DNA of 17,287 bases from Clostridia bacterium (GTDB lineage Bacteria; Bacillota; Clostridia; UMGS1883), in assembly GCA_021202495.1 (NCBI GenBank), contig JAJQCX010000077.1:1-17287 (forward strand), in the 5' to 3' direction. Shown here piece by piece: positions 1 through 5,924 of the stretch (positions are counted from its first letter, which is position 1; each line of letters opens with the position of its first letter). Below the pieces are notes generated by a model. The model searched no databases and was not told where the DNA came from. It saw nothing but the letters and a program-made list of their open reading frames with translations. The position numbers and the translations under genes are program-made.

Positions 1-7
1 ACTAAAT

Positions 8-56
8 TGTTCGTTAGCATACGAACGAACAACACTGTTCGTCGTTAGCATACGAA
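8..56. repeat. Nested inverted and direct repeats at the window edge
   Basis: The 15-mer TCGTTAGCATACGAA occurs at 11-25 and again at 42-56, 31 bp apart. The first copy lies in an inverted repeat TGTTCGTT (8-15) / AACGAACA (24-31). A second inverted repeat, ACGAAC (25-30) / GTTCGT (37-42), spans the gap between the copies. This could be a tandem protein-binding site or the end of a longer repeat array cut by the window edge. No gene is visible between here and the terminators that follow. Confidence 0.6.
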
Positions 57-73
57 TAATCTTATTTCCACGC

Positions 74-96
74 AAAAAAAAGAGCCACTCCGGCTC
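74..96 (-). terminator. Intrinsic terminator, minus strand
   Basis: Read on the minus strand, a short GAGCC/GGCTC hairpin (plus positions 82-96) is followed by a run of eight T (plus A run 74-81). It would stop transcription leaving the regulator gene to the right and acts as a backup to the stronger hairpin at 167-192. The stretch between the two hairpins (97-166) holds nothing I recognise. Confidence 0.6.
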
Positions 97-166
97 ACTG
101 ATAACTTCTTTTGATTTAACCCGCAATCCGCCGTCAACGCCCGCTCCGCGCCGCAGCGCATCTAAT

Positions 167-192
167 AAAAACCGCGCCTCCGCGCGGTTTTT
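167..192. terminator. Bidirectional terminator downstream of the LuxR-type regulator
   Basis: A perfect 11-bp stem, AAAAACCGCGC (167-177) and GCGCGGTTTTT (182-192), encloses a 4-nt loop. A/T runs on both sides let it work in either direction. It lies 17 bp past the stop codon of the minus-strand regulator. Confidence 0.8.
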
Positions 193-209
193 ATTCTGCA
201 ACTTCACAT

Positions 210-1523
210 TTATTTCAGCATGAATTGTGTAAGATCCGTCCTCTGCGTAATTCCCAGCTTTTGCAGCACAATCGAAACGTGCATCTTCACCGTATTGGTC
301 TTCAAATCCAAATGCTCGGCTATCTCCTTGTTCGACCACCCGCGAGCAGCCAACATTGCAATTGTAAATTCCGTTGTTGACAAATCGTCCGCCACAAAAT
401 GCCCTGTGTAGGGATTGTGTATCTTCCGCCACCCCGCCGAAAAGCTGTATGTAATGTCAATCATTCTCCTAAAATCATCGGGGTAATCCTTCTTTATCAC
501 AATCTCCAAAAGTCCGCCCAAAAGCCCGTGGTGCTCTCCGAACGCCTCGATCATGTCGTCGGGCTGTGCAATCTCCCACGCTCTCAAAAGGTGTTCTCTT
601 GCTTTGTCCATCTGCTTCAAATTCACATATCCCATCGTCGCCACCAAATGCAAATATATCGTTGCAATAGGGTATTTTTCAGCCTCAAGCGCCAGTGCCG
701 CCTCCGCCATGCCTATGCACGAGCCGTATTTTCCGTCCAAATACGATTGGTGCGCCTCCGCGTACAGCGCGAAAATCCGAAGCCCCGCCGGCAGCACGTG
801 AATTGCTCTTTTTATCGGTATGGCGTTTTCCGCCTGCGGCAAGTGCAGCAGCACATTCGCGCATGTTGAAACGAACACCGTATACGCTTTGTAAATGAGC
901 GGCGTACTTTCATCAAGCTCCTCCGCGCTTGTCCTAATCTGTGTCAGCGCCTGCCGCGCCCTCGGGATTCTGTCCAGCGCCAAATTTGAGTACGCATAAA
1001 GCAGACACGCCGACATCCTCAGCGCCAAATCCTTATGTGTTAAAAACTCCTCCGCAATGTCACTCGCCTCTGCCGACCGTCCGCTGAAGTAACACAGCTC
1101 CGCCTTGGCAATCCTTTTCGTTCCCTCATCTTCAATCGCCTCCACAGCCTCCCGAGCGTGCCCGGGAGCATATGCGGTGTTAATCAAAGGCATTGCGGTT
1201 CTTACAGTACCGTTCCGCTCTCTTTCGTCGTTTGAGCGCGTGAACCCTTCATTTTCTCCGTTTTCACTCGGCTCACCCTCGTTCGCCCTTAAAAAATCTT
1301 CAAAATTCTCTGTTTTCCTTCCGTTAAAAATACCGTTCTGTGACACCTCCGGTGTCGGTCGTTTCCCCTCAGGTCTCGCCGCGTCCTGCGGTATAACCCA
1401 CCTTTGACCGTCTTTTAAAACCCCCTCAATACGCCCTTCATTGCACAGTCTTTGCACGTATCTTGGGGACATTCCCCACTTTTCCGCCGCTTCCTTGACT
1501 GATAAATAACCCATCTCAATCAC
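210..1523 (-). CDS. LuxR-type transcription regulator with an N-terminal excisionase-like HTH
   Basis: This 437-residue protein is probably a cytoplasmic transcription regulator with two DNA-binding domains. Residues about 5-50 (YLSVKEAAEKWGMSPRYVQR, then GRI...GQRWVIP) match the MerR/excisionase-type winged helix used for DNA target recognition. Residues about 50-115 are a polar, low-complexity linker. The middle (about 115-360) is helical and rich in Ala and Leu, like the TPR-type sensor regions of MalT-like LuxR proteins. Residues about 375-437 form a GerE/LuxR HTH, with GWSNKEIAEHLDLKTNTVKM and VLQKLGI. The start is taken as GTG, with GGAGTG 7 nt upstream; an ATG three codons later is possible. 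It is monocistronic, with a promoter at 1574-1602 and terminators downstream. The ligand and target genes are unknown. The domain calls are firm; the MalT-like reading of the middle is inference. Confidence 0.8.
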   Translation of the reverse strand: MIEMGYLSVKEAAEKWGMSPRYVQRLCNEGRIEGVLKDGQRWVIPQDAARPEGKRPTPEVSQNGIFNGRKTENFEDFLRANEGEPSENGENEGFTRSNDERERNGTVRTAMPLINTAYAPGHAREAVEAIEDEGTKRIAKAELCYFSGRSAEASDIAEEFLTHKDLALRMSACLLYAYSNLALDRIPRARQALTQIRTSAEELDESTPLIYKAYTVFVSTCANVLLHLPQAENAIPIKRAIHVLPAGLRIFALYAEAHQSYLDGKYGSCIGMAEAALALEAEKYPIATIYLHLVATMGYVNLKQMDKAREHLLRAWEIAQPDDMIEAFGEHHGLLGGLLEIVIKKDYPDDFRRMIDITYSFSAGWRKIHNPYTGHFVADDLSTTEFTIAMLAARGWSNKEIAEHLDLKTNTVKMHVSIVLQKLGITQRTDLTQFMLK

Positions 1524-1564
1524 TTTCTATCACTCCGCAATCCGCATCAATCACAAAACTCCAT

Positions 1565-1602
1565 AACAGTATAATTCTACAACTGTTTAAAACTTTTTTC
1601 AA
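1565..1602 (-). promoter_or_regulatory. Promoter of the LuxR-type regulator with overlapping palindrome
   Basis: On the minus strand, TTGAAA (1597-1602) and TAGAAT (1574-1579) are separated by 17 bp, which fits a sigma-A promoter about 50 bp upstream of the start codon. An inverted repeat AACAGT (1565-1570) / ACTGTT (1582-1587) with an 11-bp centre overlaps the -10 element and could be an operator, perhaps for autoregulation. Confidence 0.6.
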
Positions 1603-1725
1603 CCCCTTTTTCAAAAAAATTCAAGTAAAGCTCCGTAAAAATCCCCCCCGATTATGTGTTTTCCCAATGCCCCTGCCATTTCCCGTATCTTCAATATTTC
1701 CCACACTCTGTCTCTTCTTCCCACG

Positions 1726-1756
1726 CCCTTTTACGGCGCAATGCGCCGTAAAAGGG
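1726..1756. repeat. Perfect 15-bp palindrome downstream of tRNA-Asn
   Basis: CCCTTTTACGGCGCA (1726-1740) pairs perfectly with 1742-1756. The effective loop is AAT. There is no T run on either side, so it is not a typical intrinsic terminator. Its core GGCGCAATGCGCC resembles the core of the palindrome at 2037-2065 on the other side of the tRNA gene. No coding sequence is present between the regulator promoter and the tRNA terminator. Confidence 0.65.
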
Positions 1757-1781
1757 GAGAGCAGCGGGGTTTCCCCAACAC

Positions 1782-1810
1782 AAAAAAGGAACGGTAAAAC
1801 CGTCCCTTTT
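1782..1810 (-). terminator. Terminator of tRNA-Asn
   Basis: On the minus strand the transcript forms a stem of 11 pairs, including one G-U wobble (plus 1784-1794 with 1800-1810), with a 5-nt loop and then a T run. It begins about 6 nt past the encoded CCA of the tRNA. Confidence 0.75.
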
Positions 1811-1815
1811 CATTT

Positions 1816-1891
1816 TGGCTCCTCCAGTTGGACTCGAACCAACGACATCGTGATTAACAGTCACGCGCTCTACCGACTGAGCTATAGAGGA
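1816..1891 (-). tRNA. tRNA-Asn (anticodon GTT)
   Basis: The minus strand reads TCCTCTA for the 5' acceptor arm and TGGAGGA for the 3' arm, with discriminator G and an encoded CCA. The D arm is TAGCTCAGTCGGTAGAGC, and the anticodon arm holds CTGTTAA, giving anticodon GTT. The T arm contains GTTCGAGTC. The gene is 76 nt including CCA and folds as a standard cloverleaf. It stands alone, with its own promoter upstream and terminator downstream. Confidence 0.96.
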
Positions 1892-1911
1892 ATATCTCAA
1901 CCACGATGTAT

Positions 1912-1940
1912 ATTATAGCACCACCTAAACCAAAATGCAA
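1912..1940 (-). promoter_or_regulatory. Promoter of tRNA-Asn
   Basis: On the minus strand, TTGCAT (1935-1940) and a perfect TATAAT (1912-1917) are separated by 17 bp. The -10 element lies about 20 bp upstream of the mature tRNA 5' end, as expected for a strong stable-RNA promoter. Confidence 0.8.
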
Positions 1941-2036
1941 GCATTTTTTTAACCTTTTTTCAAAAAAAATGAAGGTAGGGGAGAGGTGCCCAAATAATCC
2001 CTTTATCATGGGATTTCCTCCGTTCTCCGTCACTCG

Positions 2037-2065
2037 CGCGCGGAGGCGCAACGCGCCTCCGCGCG
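2037..2065. repeat. Perfect 13-bp GC palindrome between rplL and tRNA-Asn
   Basis: CGCGCGGAGGCGC (2037-2049) pairs perfectly with 2053-2065 around an AAC loop. On the plus strand a run of five T follows, so it could stop plus-strand transcription, but no plus-strand gene leads into it. The core GGCGCAACGCGCC is nearly the same as that of the palindrome at 1726-1756. Apart from this palindrome and the tRNA promoter, I see nothing else between 1941 and 2092. Confidence 0.65.
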
Positions 2066-2092
2066 GTTTTTCCCTTAAATCCACACTGCAAT

Positions 2093-2122
2093 AAAAACGG
2101 CTCCCCGCAGAGAGCCGTTTTT
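2093..2122. terminator. Terminator at the end of the rplJ-rplL operon
   Basis: A perfect 11-bp stem, AAAAACGGCTC (2093-2103) and GAGCCGTTTTT (2112-2122), surrounds an 8-nt loop. It lies about 12 bp past the rplL stop codon on the minus strand. It closes the ribosomal cluster, and no rpoB follows. Confidence 0.88.
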
Positions 2123-2134
2123 ATTGGATAAATC

Positions 2135-2500
2135 TTATTTAATTTCAACTTCAGCGCCGACAGCTTCGAGATCAGCCTTGATCTTCTCAGCATCGTCCTT
2201 GCTTACAGCTTCCTTAAGGGTTGTGGGAGCGCCGTCAACAGCAGCCTTTGCTTCCTTAAGACCGAGACCCGTGATGTCCTTAACAGCCTTAACAACCTTA
2301 ATCTTCTCAGCGCCTGCACTCTTGAGAACTACGTCAAATTCGGTCTTTTCTTCAACAGTGGGACCTGCAGCCGCAGCGCCTGCAACAGCGACCGGAGCAG
2401 CTGCGCTTACGCCGAATTCCTCTTCCATAGCCTTAACAAGCTCAGCAACCTCCAAAAGCTTGAGCTCTTTTATGGCATCGATAATTTCCTGAATAGTCAT
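2135..2500 (-). CDS. rplL: Ribosomal protein bL12 (L7/L12)
   Basis: This is the 121-residue stalk protein of the 50S subunit. It binds L10 as dimers and recruits and stimulates translational GTPases such as EF-Tu and EF-G. The N-terminal dimerisation domain (about 1-35), an Ala/Gly/Val-rich hinge (about 36-50, VSAAAPVAVAGAAAAGPTV) and the conserved C-terminal domain (KIKVVKAVKDITGLGLKEAK, then VDGAPTTLKEAVSKDDAEKI) are all visible. Length is normal for the family. GGAGG lies upstream of the ATG. It is 39 bp downstream of rplJ in the same transcript and is followed directly by the operon terminator. Confidence 0.98.
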   Translation of the reverse strand: MTIQEIIDAIKELKLLEVAELVKAMEEEFGVSAAAPVAVAGAAAAGPTVEEKTEFDVVLKSAGAEKIKVVKAVKDITGLGLKEAKAAVDGAPTTLKEAVSKDDAEKIKADLEAVGAEVEIK

Positions 2501-2539
2501 TTTAATTTACCTCCGTTTTTAGATGATTTTTTTAAAAAA

Positions 2540-3094
2540 TTACTCTGCGGCGGGCTCTTCTGCGGGAGCCTCAGCCGGCGCCTTTTGAATGTCGCACGGT
2601 TCAACACCGTTGTCGACAAGTGCCTGCAATGTTCTTACGAGCTTTGATACGGGAGCGTTCAGGCTGCCCATAACCTTCGCGATGAGAACGTCGCGGCTCG
2701 GGGTTGCTGCAAGCTGCTTAACCTCGTCAAGCGAAACCACTTTGCCGTCAAGAAAGCCCGATTTGATTTCCAATTGTTCGTTGTCCTTAGCGAAATCCGC
2801 GAGAACCTTTGCTGCCGTAACCTCGTCCTCTTTGCTTGTCGCAAGAGCGGTGGGTCCGTTCAGCACCTCGTCAAGACCGTCAAGCCCGACTTCCTTTGCG
2901 GCAAGTCTTGTAAGAGTGTTCTTAACAACCTTGTACTCAACGTTTGCCTCTCTCAGCTTGTTGCGAAGAAGAGTATCCTGTTCAACGGTGAGACCGCAAT
3001 AGTCAACAAAAACGCCCGAAACAGCGCTTGTAAGCTGAGCCTTGATTTCCTCAACAGCCTGCTGTTTTGCTTCCAATGCTTTTTGGCTTGGCAT
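2540..3094 (-). CDS. rplJ: Ribosomal protein uL10
   Basis: This 184-residue base of the ribosomal stalk anchors L7/L12 dimers to 23S rRNA. It begins MPSQKALEAKQQAVEEIKAQ and contains the typical FVDYCGLTVEQ and LRNKLREANVEYKVVKNTL stretches. The C-terminal helix that binds L12 dimers is followed by a short Glu/Ala/Pro tail. The ATG follows GAGGTGATATA on the minus strand. It is preceded by a dedicated promoter and a leader with an attenuator, so expression is probably controlled by free L10-L12 complex, as known for this family. Confidence 0.97.
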   Translation of the reverse strand: MPSQKALEAKQQAVEEIKAQLTSAVSGVFVDYCGLTVEQDTLLRNKLREANVEYKVVKNTLTRLAAKEVGLDGLDEVLNGPTALATSKEDEVTAAKVLADFAKDNEQLEIKSGFLDGKVVSLDEVKQLAATPSRDVLIAKVMGSLNAPVSKLVRTLQALVDNGVEPCDIQKAPAEAPAEEPAAE

Positions 3095-3228
3095 TATATC
3101 ACCTCACAAACATAAAATAAAAGGTTTTTTGCCCATAGACGCAAAAAACCTTTGTTTTTCTCAGATGGTTCTCCTCGGCGGGGCTTACTTTTTTGCCCGC
3201 TGTCTATGGAATATGGAATTTTTCAACC
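3095..3228 (-). ncRNA. L10 leader (ribosomal protein leader with attenuator)
   Basis: The untranslated leader of rplJ on the minus strand is about 134 nt. Near its 3' end is a perfect 13-bp hairpin (AAAGGTTTTTTGC 3120-3132, GCAAAAAACCTTT 3141-3153) followed by a T-rich tract, which is an intrinsic terminator placed just before the rplJ ribosome binding site. The 8-nt terminator loop (3133-3140, CCATAGAC on plus) is the exact reverse complement of 3202-3209 (GTCTATGG) in the 5' part of the leader. This gives an alternative pairing. Position, size and attenuator fit the L10 leader RNA class that binds L10-L12. The pairing is seen directly; the regulatory role is inferred from the family. Confidence 0.8.
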
Positions 3229-3234
3229 TTGTTC

Positions 3235-3263
3235 AGTTTAGCACCAATAAAGATTGTTGTCAA
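3235..3263 (-). promoter_or_regulatory. Promoter of rplJ-rplL
   Basis: On the minus strand, a perfect TTGACA (3258-3263) and TAAACT (3235-3240) are separated by 17 bp in the gap after rplA. It lies just upstream of the L10 leader and gives the stalk genes their own transcript in addition to read-through from rplA. Confidence 0.82.
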
Positions 3264-3287
3264 GAGAAATTTGCAAAAATTTCGCGA

Positions 3288-3983
3288 TTACGCATCAATC
3301 TTATTCGGGGCAATCTTTATGCCGGGACCCATTGTGCTTGCAACGGTAACACTTCTGAGATACTGACCCTTTGCTGCTGCGGGCTTTGCCTTGATAACAG
3401 CAGAGAGAAGAGTGTTAAAGTTCTCGGTAAGCTTTTCCGTTCCGAAAGACTTTTTGCCAATAGGGCAGTGGATGATGTTCGTCTTGTCGAGACGATACTC
3501 AATCTTACCTGCTTTAAGGTCGTTAATTGCCTTAACGACGTCGGGCGTAACGGTGCCCGCCTTGGGGTTGGGCATGAGACCCTTGGGTCCCAAAATTCTC
3601 GCGATGCGTCCTACAAGACCCATCATGTCGGGTGTTGCAACCGCAACGTCGAAATCAAGCCAGCCCTCGGACTGAATTTTTGTAATATATTCCTCTGCGC
3701 CTACGTAATCCGCTCCCGCAGCCTGTGCTTCGTCAGCCTTTGCGCCCTTTGCAAATACAAGAACTCTTACCTTTTTGCCGGTACCGTTGGGAAGAACAAC
3801 GGCGCCTCTGACCTGTTGGTCAGCATGGCGCGAGTCAACGCCGAGCTTGATGTGAGCTTCAATCGTCTCGTCAAACTTTGCGCTCGCTGTCTTAACGGCA
3901 AGATCAAGAGCCTCGGAAGGAGCGTACTGCGTTCCTTTTTCGATAAGCTTTACGCTCTCGTTATATTTCTTACCATGTTTCAT
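3288..3983 (-). CDS. rplA: Ribosomal protein uL1
   Basis: This 231-residue protein forms the mobile L1 arm that handles E-site tRNA, and in many bacteria it represses its own rplK-rplA mRNA. Hallmarks include KYNESVKLI near the N-terminus, VVLPNGTGKKVRVLVFAKG at about 61-80, the LGPKGLMPNPKAGTVT segment in domain II, and SVTVASTMGPGIKI at the C-terminus. Length is normal. The ATG follows GGAGG. It lies 56 bp after rplK on the minus strand, and the rplJ promoter lies immediately downstream. Confidence 0.98.
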   Translation of the reverse strand: MKHGKKYNESVKLIEKGTQYAPSEALDLAVKTASAKFDETIEAHIKLGVDSRHADQQVRGAVVLPNGTGKKVRVLVFAKGAKADEAQAAGADYVGAEEYITKIQSEGWLDFDVAVATPDMMGLVGRIARILGPKGLMPNPKAGTVTPDVVKAINDLKAGKIEYRLDKTNIIHCPIGKKSFGTEKLTENFNTLLSAVIKAKPAAAKGQYLRSVTVASTMGPGIKIAPNKIDA

Positions 3984-4039
3984 ACTCGTTTACCTCCTTG
4001 TGGTTCGTCGGAATTTTATTCCTCCCACTTATTTCGTTA

Positions 4040-4465
4040 TTACTCCTCAATCAGTACGCCCATGCTTCTGGCGGTACCGGCAATCATGCTCATTGCCGCT
4101 TCAACGCTTGCAGCGTTAAGGTCGGGCATTTTCTGCTCTGCAATTGCCTTGAGGTCGGCTTTGGACAATGTTGCAACCTTGTTCTTGTTCGGAACGCCGC
4201 TGCCGCTGTCAATCTTGCAAGCCTTTTTGATAAGAACCGCCGCCGGCGGCGTCTTGGTTACAAAAGTGAAAGATCTGTCGGAATAAACCGTGATTACAAC
4301 AGGAATGATAAGTCCTGCGTCCTTTGCTGTTCTCTCGTTAAATTCCTTTGTAAACTGAACAATGTTTACGCCGTGCTGACCGAGAGCGGGACCGACCGGC
4401 GGAGCCGGAGTCGCCTTTCCTGCAGGAATCTGCAATTTTACATAACCGGTAATTTTCTGTGCCAT
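4040..4465 (-). CDS. rplK: Ribosomal protein uL11
   Basis: This 141-residue protein binds the GTPase-associated region of 23S rRNA and is needed for RelA-dependent stringent signalling in bacteria that have it. It starts MAQKITGYVKLQIPAGKATP and contains PPVGPALGQHGVNI and the C-terminal GTARSMGVLI. The chosen ATG at 4463-4465 lies after AAGGAGGTG. A longer in-frame reading 19 codons upstream has no family match and would cover the ribosome binding site. It is followed by rplA, as in most Bacillota. Confidence 0.98.
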   Translation of the reverse strand: MAQKITGYVKLQIPAGKATPAPPVGPALGQHGVNIVQFTKEFNERTAKDAGLIIPVVITVYSDRSFTFVTKTPPAAVLIKKACKIDSGSGVPNKNKVATLSKADLKAIAEQKMPDLNAASVEAAMSMIAGTARSMGVLIEE

Positions 4466-4568
4466 GGTTGTGCACCTCCTTATAAAATGTGGTAGCTGGC
4501 GGGCATTAAAAAGCCCTCCCACTCGGGCAAAAGCCCGATTTAATCAACAGGATAGCCTGTTAATTTGC
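4466..4568 (-). promoter_or_regulatory. nusG-rplK intergenic leader with two hairpins
   Basis: The 103-bp gap carries two small perfect hairpins on the minus-strand transcript: AACAGG/CCTGTT (4546-4561), just after the nusG stop, and TCGGGC/GCCCGA (4523-4538). No convincing terminator T run follows. In this family, L1 binds near the start of the rplK mRNA to repress it, so the leader may carry that site. I cannot identify the L1 motif with certainty. Confidence 0.35.
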
Positions 4569-5105
4569 CTATTCAAGAGCCTCGACCTGGCTAAGGTCGA
4601 CCTCTACTTCCATTTCGCGCCCGCCGAACATTGTCACCATGACGGTAATTTTCAGCCTATCCTTGTCGATGGCGCGAATTTCACCCATAAAGCCCTCCAT
4701 GCTGCCTTCGCAGATGCGAACGCTGTCGCCGACCTCAAAATCGATATTGAGCTCAACCTTTTCAACGCCGAGCGAATAAACCTCGGTGTCCGTGAGGGGA
4801 ACGGGCTTCGATTCGGGACCCACAAAACCGGTGCAGCCGCGAGTGTTTCGCACAATGTACCACGTTTCGTTTGTCATAATCATTTTCACAAATACATATC
4901 CGGGGAAGGTTTTACGCGAAACAACCTTCTTTTCGCCGGACTCTTTCACCTCAACCACATCCGACATGGGTATGCAGGCGTCGGCGATAAGGTTCTGCAG
5001 GTTACGATTTTCAACGGTTTTCATTATATTGTCTCTCACTTTGTTTTCGTAGCCCGTCTGCGTGTGAGCGACATACCACTTAAATTCGCCCGCTTCTTCG
5101 TTCAT
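4569..5105 (-). CDS. nusG: Transcription termination/antitermination factor NusG
   Basis: This 178-residue NusG binds RNA polymerase and affects pausing, termination and coupling to translation. The N-terminal NGN domain is seen from KWYVAHTQTGYENKVRDNI through the PGYVFVKMIMTNETWYIVRN segment (about 85-105) and the TGFVG motif. The C-terminal KOW domain contains VGDSVRICEGSMEGFMGEI (about 125-145), ending VDLSQVEALE. Length is normal. The ATG is preceded by GGGAGG. It lies between secE and rplK in the standard order. Confidence 0.98.
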   Translation of the reverse strand: MNEEAGEFKWYVAHTQTGYENKVRDNIMKTVENRNLQNLIADACIPMSDVVEVKESGEKKVVSRKTFPGYVFVKMIMTNETWYIVRNTRGCTGFVGPESKPVPLTDTEVYSLGVEKVELNIDFEVGDSVRICEGSMEGFMGEIRAIDKDRLKITVMVTMFGGREMEVEVDLSQVEALE

Positions 5106-5124
5106 AACCTAACCTCCCTTTCAA

Positions 5125-5538
5125 TTACTCTGCGTCGTCCGATTCCGCTTCGATTTCAACCCAAACGTCGTCGGTATCTTCTTCTGCAGCCTCGTCAGTC
5201 GCTTCATCGGATTCCGTTTCCAAATATTCGGCTAACAGTTCTTCCATTTCTTCATCGGAAAGAGAATACTCCTCGGTTGCCTCTTCAACAACATCGGAAA
5301 CCGTGTCCTCTCTGTTGATAATGAAGTTGAAGCCCAATCCGAAGATTGAGTCGAGCAGCGCAATGACTACACCCACGATGACAACGCACACAACAACGAT
5401 GATTGTGTTGTTGATGAGCTGTTTGCGTGAGGGCCAGGAAACCTTTTTGAGCTCGGACTTGGTAGCCTTGCAATAGTTAACTATGCCCTTTCCCGCTCTT
5501 TTAAAGAAATTTTCTTTTTTCTTGTTGTTATCGGCCAT
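5125..5538 (-). CDS. secE: Preprotein translocase subunit SecE with a long acidic tail
   Basis: This 137-residue SecE is an essential small subunit of the SecYEG channel in the cytoplasmic membrane. The core is typical: KSELKKVSWPSRKQL at about 30-42, then a single hydrophobic segment at about 44-68 (NTIIVVVCVVIVGVVIALL). SecE in Gram-positive bacteria is usually about 60-75 residues. Here about 60 more residues follow, extremely rich in Glu and Asp, to the C-terminus. The start is taken as ATG at 5536-5538, which has AAGGGTG 6 nt upstream; a GTG three codons earlier would sit on that site. It lies between rpmG and nusG. The function of the acidic tail is unknown. Confidence 0.93.
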   Translation of the reverse strand: MADNNKKKENFFKRAGKGIVNYCKATKSELKKVSWPSRKQLINNTIIVVVCVVIVGVVIALLDSIFGLGFNFIINREDTVSDVVEEATEEYSLSDEEMEELLAEYLETESDEATDEAAEEDTDDVWVEIEAESDDAE

Positions 5539-5555
5539 TTCAGTCACCCTTTTCC

Positions 5556-5705
5556 TTATTTTGCTTCCTTATGCGCTGTGTGCTTGCGGCAGAAACGGCA
5601 GTACTTGTTCATAAGAAGTCTGTCGGGATCGTTCTTCTTATTCTTCATTGTGTCGTAGTTACGCTGCTTGCACTCGGAGCATTCCAATGTGATCTTTACT
5701 CTCAT
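5556..5705 (-). CDS. rpmG: Ribosomal protein bL33, zinc-binding form
   Basis: This 49-residue 50S subunit protein reads MRVKITLECSECKQRNYDT, with cysteine pairs C9/C12 and C36/C39 that would hold zinc. This is the C+ form of L33. The ATG at 5703-5705 follows GGAGG by 8 nt; a longer in-frame reading upstream has no family match. It is the first gene of the minus-strand cluster, about 100 nt after the promoter at 5805-5833. Confidence 0.97.
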   Translation of the reverse strand: MRVKITLECSECKQRNYDTMKNKKNDPDRLLMNKYCRFCRKHTAHKEAK

Positions 5706-5804
5706 AGCGTCGCACCTCCAGTATTTAATTAATCGACTCCCTCTGCGAGGCGGGCTTGTACCTTTCCCGTACATTAAAAAAACCTGCCCATGCGAGGTAT
5801 AGTT

Positions 5805-5833
5805 ACTATATCATCTATTTCGGCAATAGTCAA
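5805..5833 (-). promoter_or_regulatory. Promoter of the rpmG-secE-nusG-rplKA cluster
   Basis: On the minus strand, TTGACT (5828-5833) and TATAGT (5805-5810) are separated by 17 bp. It would give an mRNA leader of about 90 nt before rpmG. It sits back to back with the promoter of the plus-strand aminotransferase gene. Confidence 0.8.
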
Positions 5834-5855
5834 TACTTTTTTGTAAAAAATTTTA

Positions 5856-5884
5856 TTGCAATGAAGATAAATGTATGCTAAAAT
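5856..5884 (+). promoter_or_regulatory. Promoter of the aminotransferase gene
   Basis: TTGCAA (5856-5861) and TAAAAT (5879-5884) are 17 bp apart, with a TG two bases before the -10 (extended -10). It lies about 40 bp upstream of the start codon at 5925. Confidence 0.65.
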
Positions 5885-5924
5885 ATTAGTAAGAATGTTT
5901 ATAAAAGAAGGAAGTTGTGTCAGA

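Noticed and set aside
1..60. Possible CRISPR array at the left edge
   Set aside because: Only two copies of a 15-mer are seen, with a short gap and overlapping inverted repeats; no cas genes are present.
1691..1900. Small minus-strand open frame over tRNA-Asn
   Set aside because: It covers the tRNA and its terminator; the RNA gene explains the sequence.
2037..2070. Plus-strand terminator reading of the GC palindrome
   Set aside because: It has a T run on the plus strand, but no plus-strand gene leads into it, so it is listed as a repeat instead.
3042..4286. Long plus-strand open frame (414 codons) opposite rplJ start, the L10 leader and rplA
   Set aside because: It runs antisense to well-conserved ribosomal genes, crosses a clear promoter and leader, and its protein is Cys-rich with no family pattern.
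4464..5318. Plus-strand open frame (284 codons) opposite nusG and secE
   Set aside because: It is antisense to two certain genes, has no ribosome binding site of note and no recognisable domain.
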